Source: Ectocarpus siliculosus (Eukaryota; Sar; Phaeophyceae; Ectocarpales; Ectocarpaceae). From it: a stretch of 10,137 nucleotides of DNA. Shown here piece after piece: positions 8,275 to 10,137 of this stretch. The translations under genes and the position numbers were made by a program. Location of the stretch: positions 4,194,802 through 4,204,938 of the forward strand of contig FN649736.1 of assembly GCA_000310025.1 (NCBI GenBank), in the 5' to 3' direction. Each line of letters starts with the position of its first letter. The first letter of the stretch is position 1. The notes below the pieces were generated by a model that ran no database searches, was not told the DNA's origin, and was given only the letters and a program-made list of their open reading frames with translations.

Positions 8275-9953
8275 ATGCCTGCGTCCTGTTCGTTTCGTCC
8301 GGCTCCCCACGTCAACCCATTGCAATCCTTCGTTGATTCAATCGTGAGGTCTCCTGTAGACTACAGCACATACCGCGACGCGAAAACTCCTCTCCTATTA
8401 CCAGGGAACATGGGGCGAATCTCGCTCCGTTCCGTTGTCCCCTGCGGAGCCGAGATCGACAAGTGGCGCTCCGTAGGGAACACAACACTATTAGTTCCGT
8501 CTTCTCAACCACGCGGCGGCCAACTCCTCGAACGCGCGTGCCTCCCTGATCTCCGCCACAGGTTCGAGACGGTAGATGCTAGTCAGGCGGAGCCCGCTCT
8601 CCCGGTAGACACGCTGGGCAGTAGCGCCGAGCACGTCCTGGTGATGGACTCGTTCCTTGAGGGCGAGACGGCATCCCGGCTCCGAGGGGTATTTCACGAC
8701 CGCTTCTCCAAGCCGAGGGAGGGGAGCCCGGAGCGGTTTGTCTGGGATTGGTGGCATGTCCCGGACCAGTATACGCTGGTGAGGGAAGGAAGGGGCGAGG
8801 AGCCGTCGTCGTTGCTGCAAGACTCGGAGGGCGCGCTTCCTCCGAGTTTGGTTTTGATTTGCTGTTTTGGTGTAACGAGCTGGCTGCGGGTGGTTGGTTT
8901 CTTGACGCCTGTGTGTGTGGTTCTTCCCCACCCACCCCCCCGGGGTCCCGCCTCAGGTGGTTGGCTCATCCGTCGCTTGATGTCCCTGCTGTCACAAGGG
9001 GAAGTGTGAACATTTTTTTATCATTACTCCCTTCCAATGCCTGCGCTTTTGTAGATGAGGACACCTGCAGAGAACTATTTCGGGCGCGAGGGATTCACCG
9101 AGCTGCTGGACACGCTCACTAAGTTCGGGCAAGAGAGGCTGGGCTGCACTGCGATTTCCCCACCGTGGCTCAGCGTCTACGTGGACGGGTGCGAGCAGCG
9201 ATACCACACCGACTCTTGGCACGGGCCCTGGGCGTTCGTGCTATCACTTACAGGTGGGGGAAGCGCTTTGTCACGTGTTTTCGACCCTACAGACCAGCGA
9301 GAGGTTTGGGGAGGCGGACGTTGTTCTTCGCGCGTTGTGATGAAGGCCCCGCAGGCAGCGTTGGTAAATTTTGGACTGCTTCCCATCTGGTCTTGATGTG
9401 CTAGTCGGAACGGTCTTGTTCATGCTCTATTTGGAAATGGTGAAGTGGAAACGGTGAAGGATGACAGTTGAGAGAGACGATGTTTTGTTTTCCCGGCAGT
9501 ACAAAACAGTGCGCGTCCTAGCTGCTGCTGCTGTGTAGCACACCTGTCCATTCTTTGCCGCCTCGGCTCGGTCGCTGTCGTCAAAATCGCAACATACGGA
9601 GCGAGAGTGCTGATTCTTTTACACCCGCGCCTTTGGGGTCCATGCCACACCCTTGAGCCTGAAGACTGAGCTCATCTACTACTGTGGACAGGAAGCTTCT
9701 CACATTTCACCCACCCTCACGGCCTCTTCGTTCAGACTGGGAGAATCGCGGGTTCACAGGGGGCGAGACGATGATTCTCAAGCCGCACGTGCTGGACTAC
9801 TGGCGGAGCTTCCAGCCGGGTGTCGGCCTGGAGGAGAAGCACTTCATCGACACCGTGGAGCCGCACTTCAATCGACTCACGGTGTTCGACCCGCGCTTCC
9901 CGCATGGCGTGCGCCCCGTTGGGGGCACGAAAGACCCGCTCAAGGGCCGCTTG
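8275..9953 (+). CDS. 2-oxoglutarate/Fe(II)-dependent oxygenase, 3'-partial, three exons
   Basis: Exons are 8275-8778, 9055-9253 and 9736-9953, giving 307 residues before the window ends in the third intron. Splice signals are GTGAGG at 8779, TTTGTAG ending at 9054, GTGGGG at 9254, TTCAG ending at 9735 and GTGAGA at 9954, with phases 0, 1 and 0. Residues 1 to about 115 are a variable N-terminal region. From HVLVMDSFL (residue 120) the protein reads like algal members of the prolyl-hydroxylase-like 2OG superfamily, including WDWWH (157-161) and PPWLS before the core. The iron ligands visible are His219 and Asp221 (YHTD) and His291 (FPHGV), 70 residues apart as usual in this fold. Arg306 is the best candidate for the 2-oxoglutarate carboxylate. 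The last core strand, expected to carry a Gly-Trp-Phe-like end, must lie in the next exon. The family oxidises a substrate side chain using O2 and 2-oxoglutarate, releasing CO2 and succinate; the substrate is unknown. The ATG at 8275 has an A-rich leader, but acceptors at 8349 or 8367 could instead join it in phase to the upstream exon. Confidence 0.82.
8779..9054 (+). other. First oxygenase intron (phase 0)
   Basis: This 276-base intron separates the CTG Leu codon ending at 8778 from the ATG codon at 9055. The splice joins QYTL to MRTPAENYF, a junction that fits the remembered pattern of the family. The frame-1 ORF runs into the intron and stops at 9007-9009, so retention would truncate the protein before the iron ligands. 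The intron has TGTG and C-rich stretches and nothing else recognisable. Confidence 0.75.
9254..9735 (+). other. Second oxygenase intron (phase 1)
   Basis: This 482-base intron has donor GTGGGG after ACAG and an acceptor CTCTTCGTTCAG. The phase-1 join makes an Asp codon and gives SLTDWENRGFTGGET across the junction, which reads as continuous domain sequence. The donor is weaker than the others. No gene or repeat was seen inside. Confidence 0.72.
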
Positions 9954-9970
9954 GTGAGAACCAAATGATC

Positions 9971-10137
9971 GTTGGAGGGGGAGGGCGTACTCATTTGTTG
10001 CTTGCCTTAGTCATTTGACCATTGACCACGCGTCCCTTTCGAGACGGAGCGTTGGAGGGGGGGGGGGGGGGGGGGGGGGGTACCTTTTTTTTTTGCTGCC
10101 TTTAGGGGTAAACCATTTACCCCCCCTCCCCCAAAGG
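9971..10137 (+). repeat. Poly-G-headed repeat, units C and D, in the third oxygenase intron
   Basis: Unit C starts with GTTGGAGGGGG at 9971, followed by CGTACTCATTTG, GCCTTAGTCATT, GACCATTGACC and a block ending in GACGGAGC (10043-10050). The GTTGGAGGGG start recurs exactly 80 bases later at 10051 and heads unit D. Unit D has 24 G (10057-10080), then TACC, a T10 run, GCTGCCTTTAG and ACCATTTACC. Unit C matches units A and B at 1847-1983 in the order of its blocks. The unit lies beyond the donor at 9954, so it is intronic. It runs to the window edge and may continue. Confidence 0.7.
10105..10123. repeat. Perfect 8-bp hairpin with 3-base loop
   Basis: GGGGTAAA at 10105-10112 pairs perfectly with TTTACCCC at 10116-10123 around CCA. 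Outside it, CCTTT (10099-10103) can pair with AAAGG at 10133-10137 across a C-rich bulge. Together with the upstream 24-G run and the downstream C runs, the segment could fold extensively in one strand. It lies in repeat unit D near the window edge. Confidence 0.65.

Noticed and set aside
8491-8969. Minus-strand ORFs of 146, 118 and 91 residues opposite the oxygenase
   Set aside because: They are shadows of the oxygenase exon and run into its intron; the plus strand carries the recognisable domain.
1-10137. Viral insertion, CRISPR array, transposase or toxin-antitoxin gene
   Set aside because: I found no capsid, polymerase or transposase motif, no regularly spaced direct repeats with unique spacers, and no toxin-like ORF pair on either strand.

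Overview
The window is nuclear DNA from a eukaryote with introns, most like a stramenopile alga and within that a brown alga of the Ectocarpus kind. The evidence is GT-AG introns of roughly 70 to 680 bases, short GC3-rich exons between long noncoding stretches, several long poly-G runs, and an algal-type 2-oxoglutarate/Fe(II) oxygenase. The organism is inferred from style and from memory of related proteins, not from a database match. I saw no bacterial operon structure, CRISPR array, rRNA, tRNA or intact transposase.

Layout from left to right. (1) Positions 3-1842, plus strand: the 3' part of a polytopic membrane protein gene, two exons joined in phase across a 484-base intron, with a C-terminal tail whose coding signal changes frame. 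(2) Positions 1843-4937: about 3.1 kb with no convincing gene, lying between convergent genes. It opens with two copies of a poly-G-headed repeat and holds a hairpin with twin A10 tracts. (3) Positions 4938-6731, minus strand: a three-exon gene for an unrecognised basic, charged, probably helical protein with a polyproline segment. (4) Positions 6732-7754: a divergent, probably bidirectional promoter interval. (5) Positions 7755-8196, plus strand: a small unrecognised acidic protein whose frame is broken twice, both times at a run of G. (6) Positions 8275 to beyond 9953, plus strand: three exons of a 2OG-Fe(II) oxygenase with a visible His-x-Asp...His metal triad, cut off by the window end inside an intron that carries two more poly-G repeat units.

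The exon models rest on agreement between splice signals, reading phase and codon use. That agreement is strong for the oxygenase and the minus-strand gene, good for the membrane protein, and weaker for the small acidic gene. I see no operon-like system. The genes look like ordinary, functionally unrelated neighbours, except that the small acidic gene and the oxygenase are so close that they could be one transcription unit. The most distinctive noncoding feature is the poly-G-headed repeat family, which appears near both ends of the window.
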